DNA from: Pseudomonadales bacterium
GTDB lineage: Bacteria; Pseudomonadota; Gammaproteobacteria; Pseudomonadales; UBA7434
DNA length: 64,000 bases
Direction of reading: 5' to 3'
NCBI GenBank assembly: GCA_028223755.1
Contig: JAOIUY010000003.1
Span: 62,001-126,000, forward strand
Shown: in pieces, positions 28,082-37,106 of the stretch
Layout of the letters: each line of letters opens with the position of its first letter
How positions within the stretch are numbered: position 1 is the first letter of the stretch
Notes under the pieces: generated by a model
What the model was told of the DNA's origin: nothing
Database searches by the model: none
What the model saw: the letters and a program-made list of their open reading frames with translations, nothing else
Made by a program: the position numbers and the translations under genes

Positions 28082-29173
28082 ATGGAATCAATAACAGATT
28101 ATCTGGCACAGTGGAGCGGCGAACACGCTTGGGTCGTTCATGTCTTTATCATTGTACTGCTGACTTTAGTCGCTAATTTTATGGCTAAGCGCTTACTGGA
28201 TCGTGTTCATCGGCAGTTAGCCAAGACATCAACACTCTGGGACGATGCGTTAATTAAAGCGGCTAGGCAGCCATTGGCGATCTTAATATGGGTGATCGGT
28301 ATCTCATGGGCCGCAGAAGTGGTTCAATCGCTTTCTGATGCGGTAATTTTTTCGGCGATCAGCCCATTACGTGATGTATTGGTTATCTTTCTTCTCGCTT
28401 GGTTTTTGGTGCGCTTTGTACGTGAGGCTGAGAACAATATATTAGCGAAAGCGCCTGATGCTAATGATGAAGCTCCGATTGATGAATCTACAGTTCATGC
28501 GCTAGGTAAGTTGGTTCGTCTCTCTATTATTATCACTTCGGTATTAGTCATGCTCCAAACTTTGGGCTATAGCGTATCCGGTGTTTTGGCCTTTGGTGGT
28601 ATTGGTGGCATTGCGGTTGGTTTTGCAGCGAAGGATTTACTGGCTAACTTCTTTGGCGGCTTGATGATTTATTTAGATCGCCCATTTTCTATTGGCGACT
28701 GGGTGCGCTCACCGGATCAAGAAATTGAAGGTGTTGTAGAGTATGTGGGATGGCGTCAAACACGTATCCGTACCTTTGATAAGCGGCCACTATATATTCC
28801 CAACTCTACCTTTATGACAATCTCGGTTGAAAACCCCTCGCGAATGACGCATAGACGTATCTACGAAACCATTGGACTTCGTTATGACGATGCTGCTGTT
28901 TTGGAGTTAGTGGTTAAAGACGTTGAAGCCATGCTAAAACAACATGAAGAAATTGATACAGGTCAAACCTTAATGGTTAACGTTAATGCTTTTGGTGAGT
29001 CATCATTGGATTTCTTCATTTACTGTTTTACAAAAACCGTGAATTGGCAGCACTTCCATGTGGTCAAGCAAGACGTGTTAGTTAATATTTTAAATATTGT
29101 CGAGAAACACGGTGCCGATGTGGCTTATCCGACGCAAGTGATTAGCTTGCAGCAGGCTGAAGCAAAAGCTTAA
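28082..29173 (+). CDS. MscS-family mechanosensitive channel
   Basis: 363 residues with four to five membrane helices (about 18-38, 65-85, 95-115, 140-160, 163-185). The pore helix GVLAFGGIGGIAVGFAAKDLLANFFGG (read in two halves, about 165-191) is typical of MscS, followed by a beta domain: RPFSIGDWVR and GVVEYVGWRQTRIRTFD, IPNSTFM. It resembles the mid-sized YnaI/YbdG group rather than E. coli MscS. Predicted role is release of solutes on hypo-osmotic shock. It is tail to tail with csiV, whose stop codon overlaps this gene's stop. Confidence 0.9.
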   Translation: MESITDYLAQWSGEHAWVVHVFIIVLLTLVANFMAKRLLDRVHRQLAKTSTLWDDALIKAARQPLAILIWVIGISWAAEVVQSLSDAVIFSAISPLRDVLVIFLLAWFLVRFVREAENNILAKAPDANDEAPIDESTVHALGKLVRLSIIITSVLVMLQTLGYSVSGVLAFGGIGGIAVGFAAKDLLANFFGGLMIYLDRPFSIGDWVRSPDQEIEGVVEYVGWRQTRIRTFDKRPLYIPNSTFMTISVENPSRMTHRRIYETIGLRYDDAAVLELVVKDVEAMLKQHEEIDTGQTLMVNVNAFGESSLDFFIYCFTKTVNWQHFHVVKQDVLVNILNIVEKHGADVAYPTQVISLQQAEAKA

Positions 29174-30420
29174 TTAGTTTTTATTGCTTCTGGCTCAGCT
29201 GTTTCAGATTCGTCTGCTACAAGTTCGTCTGCGACAGTTTCGAGTACTTCAGGGATTTCGTATTTAGTGATCTGGATGATTAGACCCAGCATTGGATGAT
29301 CGAGAAAATGGATTTCTGCACGCTTCATTTTTCGATGCTCTTTTAAGACAAAAGTCTTGCTTGCTTCGAACTGATCAAAATTCAAATCGGATTCGCTATC
29401 GTCTTCAAAAAAATCATCTTCTAACTCATTATCGTATTTGCCTGCCTCATCATGTTGATTCGGTGGTGCTCGATCATTATTCGCTTGCTCGCCGTGTTCA
29501 AGGCTAAACTCATAGAGTGCTTCTTGCTCGATCATTTCCGCTATTTCTGCTTCACGGATAAGCTTGTCTTCAGCAACTCGGACTGAATCAACAGGGAAGT
29601 CAGGTACTGAGTTGATGTCGATAATTTTCGCCGTTAAAAGGCTGTTTTCACTGGGTTCGCGTGTAAGCTCTTGCCATTGCTCATCATTACGTAAAGTATA
29701 TTGCGTTAACCATAGGTCAGTTGTGATATGTAAATAGCGATCTTTATTAATCTTAATGCTACCTTCTAACTCGCGGTGATCGTCATAAATATCACCACCG
29801 GCAACAGGAATTGAAGGTGCGGTTTCTTTTGCGCCAAGCTCTTGATGCCAAGCATGGTGAAACAATACATTATGGTTAGAGCGTCTATCGATGGCGTTAG
29901 CCATATCGTTTAACAGAAACGTTTCAGCCTCAAGCTTTTCCAGCAGAGGCAAAGAAGCAAGAGTTTTTTCTTTATGAGTTCGTGTATCTTCTACTGCAGT
30001 TGTTGCAGGTAAAGGTGCTAATAAAAGATTATCAATAGCTTCAGTTGTAATAGGCGCTTCAATATCTAAGCTGATAACTTCTTCAGTTAATGCGGGCTCA
30101 TTAGTGGTGTCGCTTAGCGGAAGTTCTTTTTGTGGTGGATGGAGAAAAACAAGATTATCTGGGTAGCCGAGTTCAGGGTTGTCATGCCAATACTCGGTGA
30201 CATCACTGTCATTATTGGCTTCACTGTTATCAAGATTATTTCGGTTGGTAAAGATAATAACTTCAATACGATAAACGTCTTCAAACTCTGGCAGTCTTTT
30301 CTCAATGGTATTAGCAAACGCAGCATTCACTAAAAAATTAGCACATAAAAAGCCAGCAAGAATAATTAGCCGCTGATTGGATTTTACTTTTGATTTATAT
30401 GACACGTTAATTACTGGCAT
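29170..30420 (-). CDS. CsiV family protein
   Basis: 416 residues, larger than many members. N-terminal signal-like segment (about 18-36, ending NAAFANT), then the family core EDVYRIEVIIFTNRN (about 45-60) and HDNPELGYPDN. The middle (about 300-360) is very acidic and low in complexity (DNELEDDFFEDDSESDLNFD). The end holds MKRAEIHFLDHPMLGLIIQITKYE. CsiV is a periplasmic partner of SltB/lytic transglycosylase function in Marinobacter/Shewanella-type work; I recall no firm biochemical role. It overlaps mfd by 14 bases and is translated after it. Confidence 0.82.
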   Translation of the reverse strand: MPVINVSYKSKVKSNQRLIILAGFLCANFLVNAAFANTIEKRLPEFEDVYRIEVIIFTNRNNLDNSEANNDSDVTEYWHDNPELGYPDNLVFLHPPQKELPLSDTTNEPALTEEVISLDIEAPITTEAIDNLLLAPLPATTAVEDTRTHKEKTLASLPLLEKLEAETFLLNDMANAIDRRSNHNVLFHHAWHQELGAKETAPSIPVAGGDIYDDHRELEGSIKINKDRYLHITTDLWLTQYTLRNDEQWQELTREPSENSLLTAKIIDINSVPDFPVDSVRVAEDKLIREAEIAEMIEQEALYEFSLEHGEQANNDRAPPNQHDEAGKYDNELEDDFFEDDSESDLNFDQFEASKTFVLKEHRKMKRAEIHFLDHPMLGLIIQITKYEIPEVLETVADELVADESETAEPEAIKTN

Positions 30421-33400
30421 TGTCGTCGCTATTGTTTCCTAGCTGGTCAACTAACTGTGATATCCATTGAATTCGTTGTTGAGATTCTGGCAGAAATTGA
30501 TTAAACGTCAAGCGGGTGGCCCCTTTAAGCTTGAATGTTTCATAGTCATTTTGGACTAAACCAACGATTGTCATAGGGTTTACCGAGGTATTACTGGTAA
30601 AGTCGATATAACCACCGTTCTCGCCCGCATCAATCTTGGCTATACACACCGTAATGCATCGCAATTTAATCTCCATAATCGAGAATAAATTTTTGATCTC
30701 ATTAGTTAACAGGCCAAAACGATCAATCATTTCTACTTGAAGATCTCTAAGCTTATCTCGACTGTCTGCACTCGCAATGCGCTTATAAAGGATCAATCGA
30801 TTATGAACATCAGGAAGATATTCATCTGGGATGAGCGCAGGTAAATGAAGATTAATTTCGCCGAGTATATTGAGCGGCGCAGCAAGGTCGATAGACTCGC
30901 CATTTTTAAGTGCGGTTACGGCACGCTCTAGCATATCGAGATATAGGGTATAGCCGACGGACTGCATTTGTCCGCTTTGCTCATCGCCTAACAGTTGTCC
31001 TGCGCCGCGTATTTCTAAATCGTGAGTTGCCAACATAAAGCCTGCACCGAGATCTTGTGCTTCTTCTATCGCCTCAAGACGCTTGGCTGCATCACGAGAT
31101 AACAGCTTGCGACTAGGTACAAATAGATAAGCATAAGCCTGATGGTGTGAGCGGCCGACTCGACCACGTAATTGATGAAGCTGCGCAAGGCCAAATTTAT
31201 CGGCGCGCTCAATAATAATGGTATTGGCGTTAGGTATATCAATACCAGTTTCGATAATGGTCGAACAGACTAAAATGTTGAAACGACGATGATAAAAATC
31301 TGACATCACCTGTTCAAGTTCGCGTTCGGGCATTTGTCCATGACCCACAGCAACACGCGCATCGGGTAATAGCTCACGCAACTCCTGAGCTGCACGCTCA
31401 ATGCTGCTTACATCATTATGCAAATAGAAAACCTGGCCACCTCGAAGAAGTTCACGTAACAGCGCTTCTTTAAGAATGCCTTTTTGCTTTTCGTGAACAA
31501 AGGTTTTAACCGATAGCCTTTTTGCCGGCGGAGTAGCAATAATTGATAGATCACGCAGGCCGGCCATTGCCATATTTAAGGTGCGAGGAATTGGTGTAGC
31601 CGTCATGGTCAAAAGATCAACGTTGGCACAGAGACTTTTAAGCTGTTCTTTCTGCCTTACACCAAAGCGATGCTCTTCATCGACTATAACTAAGCCTAAA
31701 TCATGAGGTGCAATATCTTTTTGAATCAGTTTGTGAGTGCCAATAAGAATGTCGGTCGCGCCACTACTAAACGAAGCCATTACCTTGGTTTGCTCTTTAG
31801 TTGTCTTAAAGCGTGAGAGGGTGTCTATGGCGATTGGCCAATCAGCAAAGCGGTCTTGAAAGTTTTGGAAATGTTGTTGTGCAAGTAGTGTGGTCGGCAC
31901 TAACACCATCACTTGTTTGCTATTGCTGGCAGCAACAAAAGCCGCTCGCATTGCAACTTCGGTTTTACCAAAGCCAACATCACCGCAAACCAGCCTATCC
32001 ATAGCGGTCTCTTTTTGCATATCAAGTAATACAGCTTCGATAGTGGTTTTTTGGTCTGTCGTTTCTTCAAAAGGAAATTTATCAGTAAATCGTTGGTAGT
32101 CGTTATCTACAATCTCAAAAGGATGGCCTTGCATTGACTTGCGTCGTGCATAGATATCGAGAAGTTCGGCAGCGACATCATGAATATTGGCAATCGCCTT
32201 TCGTTTTGCATTGCCCCAGTTTTCACTACCCAGTTTATTCAGCGGTGCCAGTGATTCATCGCCACCCATATAGCGACTGATCATATGCAGTGACGTGACA
32301 GGTACGTAGAGACGGTCACCGCCAGCGTATTCGAGCGTCAAAAACTCTGCATCAATAATTTTTCCATTGCCGCCATCAACCGGCATATGCTCTAAACCGC
32401 GATAGCGGCCAACACCATGATCGAGATGAACAATAGGTGAGCCTACGTTGAGCTCGATTAGATTATGTATCGCTGCGTCCGAAAGTAGGTTGCGTTCTTT
32501 ATTAGCGCGAGCTTTAGGCTTTATAGTAACGCCAAACAATTCTGGTTCAGCAATAATGCTGATACCTGTTTCTGGAAATGTAGCACCACGGTTAAATGCA
32601 GCGACAGCGATACCTGTTTGTGGTGAATCACTATTAAGTTCAACTGCAGATTTGAAGTCTTGCCATTTGTCGCAATTAATTGCATCGACACCAATAGCCT
32701 TGAGTTTTTCAGAGAAAATTTCTCTGCGGCCTAGTGACTCAACGCAGAATAAAACATGCCGCGTTGCTGAGCTGCTTTGATTCGGCTCTTTGGGTGAATT
32801 AGTTAGAAATGCCTGTAGTCGTGTAAGCGCGTTATCGGCATGATCATCAATAAGCAGCTTCGGATTGGTCGCGGCATTACAGCTGTATATGCCGCGCGCT
32901 GTATTTTGTTTTTGATCTAACACATTCGCTGTTGTAGTAATCCGTGAGAACTTTGCCATATTAGCAAAGCATTCTTCAATTTTTAGATAGAGGTTTGCAG
33001 GCGGCAAGAGCGGACGGGTTGGGTCTATCGCTTGTTGCTCGTGACGATCATTCACATTATTTAAAAAATCCAATGCAATTTTTTCAAAATCAGGACTGCT
33101 AAATATAAGGCTGCTCTCGGGTAAGTAGTCGAGTAGCGTTTCTGTGTGATTAAAAAACATTGGTAGATAACTTTCAATGCCTGCGTAGGGTATGCCAGCA
33201 AGAACGTCTTGATAAATCGGGCAGTGTGATGGGTTATGGTTAAACTCATCATGCCATTGATCGCGAAAAGTATTTATTGCTTCTTGGTCGAGACAAACTT
33301 CAGCCGCAGGCAGTATTTCGATACGTTCAATTTTATCCAGTGAGCGCTGTGAGTCTGCATCAAATGTTCGCAGGCTACTTATCTCATCATCAAATAATTC

Positions 33401-33961
33401 TATTCGATATGGCGAGTCGCTACCCATAGGGAATATATCAAGGATGGAGCCGCGAACAGCATATTCGCCATGCTCAAAAACCGTATCTCGATGTTGGTAA
33501 CCCGCATTTTCTAATTGAATTTTAATCTGCTTCGTATCTAATTGCTGACCATTGCCAATGACTAAGCTGTCGCGATTCACATAACTGCGCGGACAAATTC
33601 TGGCGAGCAATGTTGATACGGTAACAAGGCAAACACCAAAACTCTGACTTTGTAGATGGTAAAGGGTGCTTAGGCGCTCTGAAATAATATCAGGTTGCGG
33701 TGAGAAATGGTCGTAGGGTAAAACTTCGCGATCAGGAAAAATATGCAGTTTAAAGTCAGCGTTATCAGCTGCAAAAAATTTAAGTGCTTCAAACCACTCC
33801 TGAGTATCATTAGCATCTTTTGTGATGACTAAGGCAAAGCGCTTGTCTTGTTTTAGATGAGCCAAGAGAGCAACAGCAGCCGATGCACCAGGCAAAGAAT
33901 GCCATGCATGGATTCGTCCTATCGGTGGAGAAATAGAGGCGGGTAGGAGTTCCAGTGACAT
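30407..33961 (-). CDS. mfd: Transcription-repair coupling factor Mfd
   Basis: 1184 residues, full length. Displaces RNA polymerase stalled at DNA lesions and recruits UvrA. N-terminal UvrB-like region (about 1-350: KDANDTQEW, YDHFSPQPDIISERL), RNAP-interaction domain (about 505-580: GSPIVHLDHGVGRYRGLEHM), helicase motif I CGDVGFGKTEVAMRAAF (about 660), DEEHRFG (motif II), TATPIPRTLNMAM, and motif VI region QLRGRVGRS. C-terminal TRCF domain VHNRLILYKRIASA. ATG 33961. It heads an operon with csiV. The same pair is adjacent in Pseudomonas. Confidence 0.97.
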   Translation of the reverse strand: MSLELLPASISPPIGRIHAWHSLPGASAAVALLAHLKQDKRFALVITKDANDTQEWFEALKFFAADNADFKLHIFPDREVLPYDHFSPQPDIISERLSTLYHLQSQSFGVCLVTVSTLLARICPRSYVNRDSLVIGNGQQLDTKQIKIQLENAGYQHRDTVFEHGEYAVRGSILDIFPMGSDSPYRIELFDDEISSLRTFDADSQRSLDKIERIEILPAAEVCLDQEAINTFRDQWHDEFNHNPSHCPIYQDVLAGIPYAGIESYLPMFFNHTETLLDYLPESSLIFSSPDFEKIALDFLNNVNDRHEQQAIDPTRPLLPPANLYLKIEECFANMAKFSRITTTANVLDQKQNTARGIYSCNAATNPKLLIDDHADNALTRLQAFLTNSPKEPNQSSSATRHVLFCVESLGRREIFSEKLKAIGVDAINCDKWQDFKSAVELNSDSPQTGIAVAAFNRGATFPETGISIIAEPELFGVTIKPKARANKERNLLSDAAIHNLIELNVGSPIVHLDHGVGRYRGLEHMPVDGGNGKIIDAEFLTLEYAGGDRLYVPVTSLHMISRYMGGDESLAPLNKLGSENWGNAKRKAIANIHDVAAELLDIYARRKSMQGHPFEIVDNDYQRFTDKFPFEETTDQKTTIEAVLLDMQKETAMDRLVCGDVGFGKTEVAMRAAFVAASNSKQVMVLVPTTLLAQQHFQNFQDRFADWPIAIDTLSRFKTTKEQTKVMASFSSGATDILIGTHKLIQKDIAPHDLGLVIVDEEHRFGVRQKEQLKSLCANVDLLTMTATPIPRTLNMAMAGLRDLSIIATPPAKRLSVKTFVHEKQKGILKEALLRELLRGGQVFYLHNDVSSIERAAQELRELLPDARVAVGHGQMPERELEQVMSDFYHRRFNILVCSTIIETGIDIPNANTIIIERADKFGLAQLHQLRGRVGRSHHQAYAYLFVPSRKLLSRDAAKRLEAIEEAQDLGAGFMLATHDLEIRGAGQLLGDEQSGQMQSVGYTLYLDMLERAVTALKNGESIDLAAPLNILGEINLHLPALIPDEYLPDVHNRLILYKRIASADSRDKLRDLQVEMIDRFGLLTNEIKNLFSIMEIKLRCITVCIAKIDAGENGGYIDFTSNTSVNPMTIVGLVQNDYETFKLKGATRLTFNQFLPESQQRIQWISQLVDQLGNNSDDNASN

Positions 33962-34064
33962 CAGTATATTTTATGTTCTGCTTTGATAATGTTAGATAGT
34001 GATTAAGTAGTGATTAGATTGTTATAACCGCTGATTGCTCTTTATTTCTATTCAATACTATTTA

Positions 34065-34703
34065 TTACTCTCGATTTAGTTCGATAATAACGAATAGTGT
34101 AGAAATGCTTCTGGCGATAAAAAAGAATGCTAGACCGCCAGCAGCACCCCATAAATGTGCATCAACAATCACGGTGTTATTGATAAGATGCTCAGTAAGC
34201 TGAGGTATACCGTTAGCCGAGAAGAAATCGGCATTTTGTTCGATAGCGAGTTTAATTACGACTGCGACAATCCATAATAAGTTTGAACGTGATCGCAAGA
34301 CGGCATAGACAAATAAACCATGTAATGCGCCAGACAATCCAACTAGCCAATCGGTGTCGGGCGAATAGTAAAATACGCCATAAGCCGAAGCAGCGGCAGA
34401 TGCCATTAGCGCGGCTAGCCACCACAATGATTTAAAGGCCGACGTAAACAGTAAATACAGGCAAAGTAGTGCAGTGATATTAAGTGCCAAATGATAAGCG
34501 TTAAGGTGTACCAAGGCATGACCTAATGCAAGTAATGGCTGATCGCTAAATAGATACCGATCAAAGCGCCAGATTTCTTGCAGCTGAGTTTGATCAAATA
34601 TGAAAATTAACCCAGCGATGAGCAGGCCTAAGACTATCTCAGGCAAATACTGTAAAAGCGTATCTATACGATTAGGCACTGTTTTTTCTTTTAAATTTTC
34701 CAT
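34065..34703 (-). CDS. rrtA: Rhombosortase (rhomboid-type protease)
   Basis: 212 residues, five to six membrane helices. Rhomboid serine protease signatures: GLSGALHG (Ser nucleophile in GxSG, about 125-132) and VDAHLWGAAGGLAFF (catalytic His, about 182). HLNAYHLALN is the N-terminal loop/helix motif. The short form fits rhombosortase, which removes GlyGly-CTERM tails from secreted proteins. No GlyGly-CTERM substrate is encoded in the window. ATG 34703 with a TGCC-rich leader lacking a strong SD. A generic rhomboid is the alternative. Confidence 0.8.
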   Translation of the reverse strand: MENLKEKTVPNRIDTLLQYLPEIVLGLLIAGLIFIFDQTQLQEIWRFDRYLFSDQPLLALGHALVHLNAYHLALNITALLCLYLLFTSAFKSLWWLAALMASAAASAYGVFYYSPDTDWLVGLSGALHGLFVYAVLRSRSNLLWIVAVVIKLAIEQNADFFSANGIPQLTEHLINNTVIVDAHLWGAAGGLAFFFIARSISTLFVIIELNRE

Positions 34704-34882
34704 TGGCAGGAATGATACACCTTATTGCTGTTTATCGAAATCATTGATTGGAACCACCATAGCTGTCTATTTTTAATCCTTTAATCTGTTATATTTAGCG
34801 ATTCAAATTCACTCTATATCCCAGTGTTACACCTAAGCATGATATTCAGCTTGCTTAGGTGTCTAACGAGGCAAATATAAAT

Positions 34883-35497
34883 ATGAAGATAAGTATTGTT
34901 TCTGGCAGTCATCGATCGAGCGGGCAAAGTGGAAAAATAGCAGGGGTTATTGCTCAATCACTCTCTGAATCCACTTCATGTGATGAATCTTATCTCCTAG
35001 ATCTAGCCGATAATCCTTTGCCACTCTGGGATGATTCAATCTGGTCGGGAGACGTTAGTTGGCAGCAGCGTTTAGCGCCGATATCAGAGCAACTTTCTAG
35101 CAGTGATGCTTTGGTCATTATTGTGCCTGAGTGGCACGGCATGGTCCCCTCTGGTCTTAAAAACTTCTTTTTAATGTGGGGCAAGGGTGAATTGGCTCAT
35201 AAGCCGGCCTTGCTGGTGAGCGTTTCTTCTGGTGATGGCGGTGCTTATCCAATTGCTGAACTGCGCATGAGCAGTTATAAAAACAACCGTATCTGCTATC
35301 TGCCGGAGCATTTAATTATCCGTAAGGTAGAGTCGGTATTCAATTCAAGTGCTGATGATAATGATGCCAAAGCTCAAGCTTATCTTGAGGGGCGTTTAGA
35401 TTACTGTCTGAAACAGTTATTAACCTATGCTCAGGCCTTTAAGCACATTCGAGAGAGCGATACGACGAGCCTTTCGACTTATCGTAACGGAATGTAG
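34883..35497 (+). CDS. NADPH-dependent FMN reductase family protein
   Basis: 204 residues from ATG 34883 (GAGG about ten bases upstream); a GTG at 34859 in the same frame lacks an SD. Flavodoxin-like fold: SIVSGSHRSSGQSGKIA (FMN phosphate loop, about 3-19), LVIIVPEWHGMVPSGLKNFF (about 88-107), VSVSSGDGGAYP. Members reduce FMN, quinones or azo compounds with NAD(P)H. It converges on the CDP-alcohol phosphatidyltransferase with only one base between stops. Substrate unknown. Confidence 0.85.
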   Translation: MKISIVSGSHRSSGQSGKIAGVIAQSLSESTSCDESYLLDLADNPLPLWDDSIWSGDVSWQQRLAPISEQLSSSDALVIIVPEWHGMVPSGLKNFFLMWGKGELAHKPALLVSVSSGDGGAYPIAELRMSSYKNNRICYLPEHLIIRKVESVFNSSADDNDAKAQAYLEGRLDYCLKQLLTYAQAFKHIRESDTTSLSTYRNGM

Positions 35498-35498
35498 C

Positions 35499-36269
35499 CT
35501 AATCTTTATTTATTATTTTACGTATCGCTATAAAGACAAAAATTAAAACGGTAAAGCCAATAAAGAAGGTGAGGATATAGTCTGCCCATCCTAAGATAAG
35601 CATCACGGCAATAATCAATAGTTGAAAGCCTAAGCCGAAACAAGATAGAGCTGTCATAAACCATTTAGGAAAATGTTTAGCCTGCTCGGCATTCTTGTCT
35701 AATGCCTGTATAGCTTTGTCGAAAACGCCATAACAAAGTGTGTACATCCAAAACAAGCGATCGACATTTCGCTGCTTTTCTCCTGGCAGTGCAACCGGAA
35801 CCGTATCCTCAAATACACGACTCGTTGTATCGCCATCAACCTTGTTACGAAGTATGACGTAGTAGTAGTTGTAAAGCGTGCCTTGTAACTGGATGCCAAA
35901 AAATGCGGCTACCGTCATTAGTAGCGACCCATCCGTGATATGGCATACCGTTAGCAAAAATAGGGCATTGAGTATGATGTCTGATACAGAATCGAAAAAA
36001 CGGCCAGTATAAGAGGGTGTGTTTTTTACTCTCGCCAATTCACCATCTGCGGCATCCAATATAGATTTTAAGACCAGAAAAAAACCGGCCAACAGATATT
36101 GATGGTTAAGCATGCAAAGAATGGCAAGCAGCCCAGAAATGATAAACATTACGGTAACGTGGATAGGTGTTACACGTGTATTTTGAAAGCCGTATGCAAT
36201 CCATCTGGCGACGGGACGGCCATAATCTGAAAGATCTATAAATCGGTATTCGACAGGAAGTTTTGACAA
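35499..36269 (-). CDS. CDP-alcohol phosphatidyltransferase family protein
   Basis: 256 residues, about six membrane helices. The full catalytic motif DGx2ARx8Gx3Dx3D is present as DGELARVKNTPSYTGRFFDSVSD (about 72-94; read DGELAR, G, D, D). The enzyme joins a CDP-activated lipid or alcohol to a second alcohol in phospholipid or solute synthesis. The specific product cannot be assigned: it is not a typical PgsA or PssA. The start is TTG 36269 with an AAAGGGG SD eight bases upstream. A tRNA gene lies next, on the same strand. Confidence 0.85.
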   Translation of the reverse strand: MSKLPVEYRFIDLSDYGRPVARWIAYGFQNTRVTPIHVTVMFIISGLLAILCMLNHQYLLAGFFLVLKSILDAADGELARVKNTPSYTGRFFDSVSDIILNALFLLTVCHITDGSLLMTVAAFFGIQLQGTLYNYYYVILRNKVDGDTTSRVFEDTVPVALPGEKQRNVDRLFWMYTLCYGVFDKAIQALDKNAEQAKHFPKWFMTALSCFGLGFQLLIIAVMLILGWADYILTFFIGFTVLIFVFIAIRKIINKD

Positions 36270-36386
36270 GTAGATGGCCCCTTTAAAGTGTTAGCAATGA
36301 CTAACGAGAGTAGAGCATCGAATCGTTATTTTAGTGTCTGAACACTAGAGCCAAAAGAATAGACCTATTGGCCTAGATATGAAAAA

Positions 36387-36463
36387 TGGCGCGCTCGGCA
36401 GGAGTCGAACCTGCGACCCCCTAGTTCGTAGCCAGGTACTCTATCCAGCTGAGCTACGAGCGC
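36387..36463 (-). tRNA. tRNA-Arg (anticodon ACG)
   Basis: 77 bases including an encoded CCA. Acceptor stem GCGCTCG/CGAGCGC, D arm GCTC..GAGT with AGCTGGATA loop, anticodon stem CCTGG/CTAGG with loop CTACGAA, T arm GCAGG-TTCGACT-CCTGC, discriminator G. All stems pair (one G-U in the anticodon stem). The A34 would be edited to inosine by TadA, which is also encoded in this window. Confidence 0.97.
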
Positions 36464-36649
36464 GTGTCGTTCTGTAAATCGTCTCGAATCACTTAATTAA
36501 TTTAACGATTGATAAGTAAGCTCGAGAGGGCGCGTACTATAGTGAAGCTCGCCCCACAGGTCAACCGCTAAGCCTATGATTATTGATCTTTATGAGGAAA
36601 ATTTCTGACTTTAAGAGTGTTGTAAGGAAAGAAGAAGCTAACTGATGAA

Positions 36650-36840
36650 AAAGAGGGTGTAAAGAGTAGCCATTTGCTTTTTTAGGGCACACCTACCAGG
36701 GAGCGCGGACTTTCAAAACAATGTGGCTACTGTTTCCTTACAGACATCGATAACGCTTATTAACTCTTTTTGGTCTGAAAGCTGAACGAGTTGTAGGGCA
36801 GTGTAACAATTGTTGCTGGACCCCCTCGTTCAGCTTCCAT
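36650..36840. ncRNA. Structured intergenic region, possible small RNA
   Basis: The 520 bases between tRNA-Arg and the htpG promoter hold no plausible ORF. They do contain a perfect 12-bp inverted repeat, AAGCTGAACGAG (36779-36790) and CTCGTTCAGCTT (36825-36836), with a 34-base loop, and before it an 8-bp pair AGTAGCCA (36665-36672)/TGGCTACT (36724-36731). TTTTC follows the second stem. Two consecutive stem-loops in a gene-free stretch suggest an RNA gene or a regulatory structure. No known RNA family was recognised. Confidence 0.35.
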
Positions 36841-36983
36841 GTTTTCAAATATACATCAACCATTGTTATTGAATGTTAAAAGCATGTAAAAATAAGCCGT
36901 ACGTTATTTGACCAGATCGAGTGGTGTGTCGGGCATTTATATCAATAAAACTCTGAAACTATTCCAATAAAAGCCACAACACG

Positions 36984-37011
36984 CTTGAAATCATTTTTTT
37001 TGACTCCATAT
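36984..37011 (+). promoter_or_regulatory. Sigma-32 (heat-shock) promoter of htpG
   Basis: CTTGAAA (36984-36990), 14-base spacer, TCCATAT (37005-37011). This matches the RpoH consensus CTTGAAA-N13-15-CCCCATnT well and lies about 95 bases before the htpG start. Confidence 0.8.
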
Positions 37012-37106
37012 CGGTAAGCTTGAACACCTATTTGATAAGGTTTCACCGCTGCCAGTGGCGATAGCGTTTGCTGGCGATATTTAGATTTACTCAATGCGAG
37101 GCTCGA

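Noticed and set aside
27979-28176. 65-codon ORF overlapping the start of the mscS-type gene
   Set aside because: Shadow frame without SD; the MscS frame is clearly coding.
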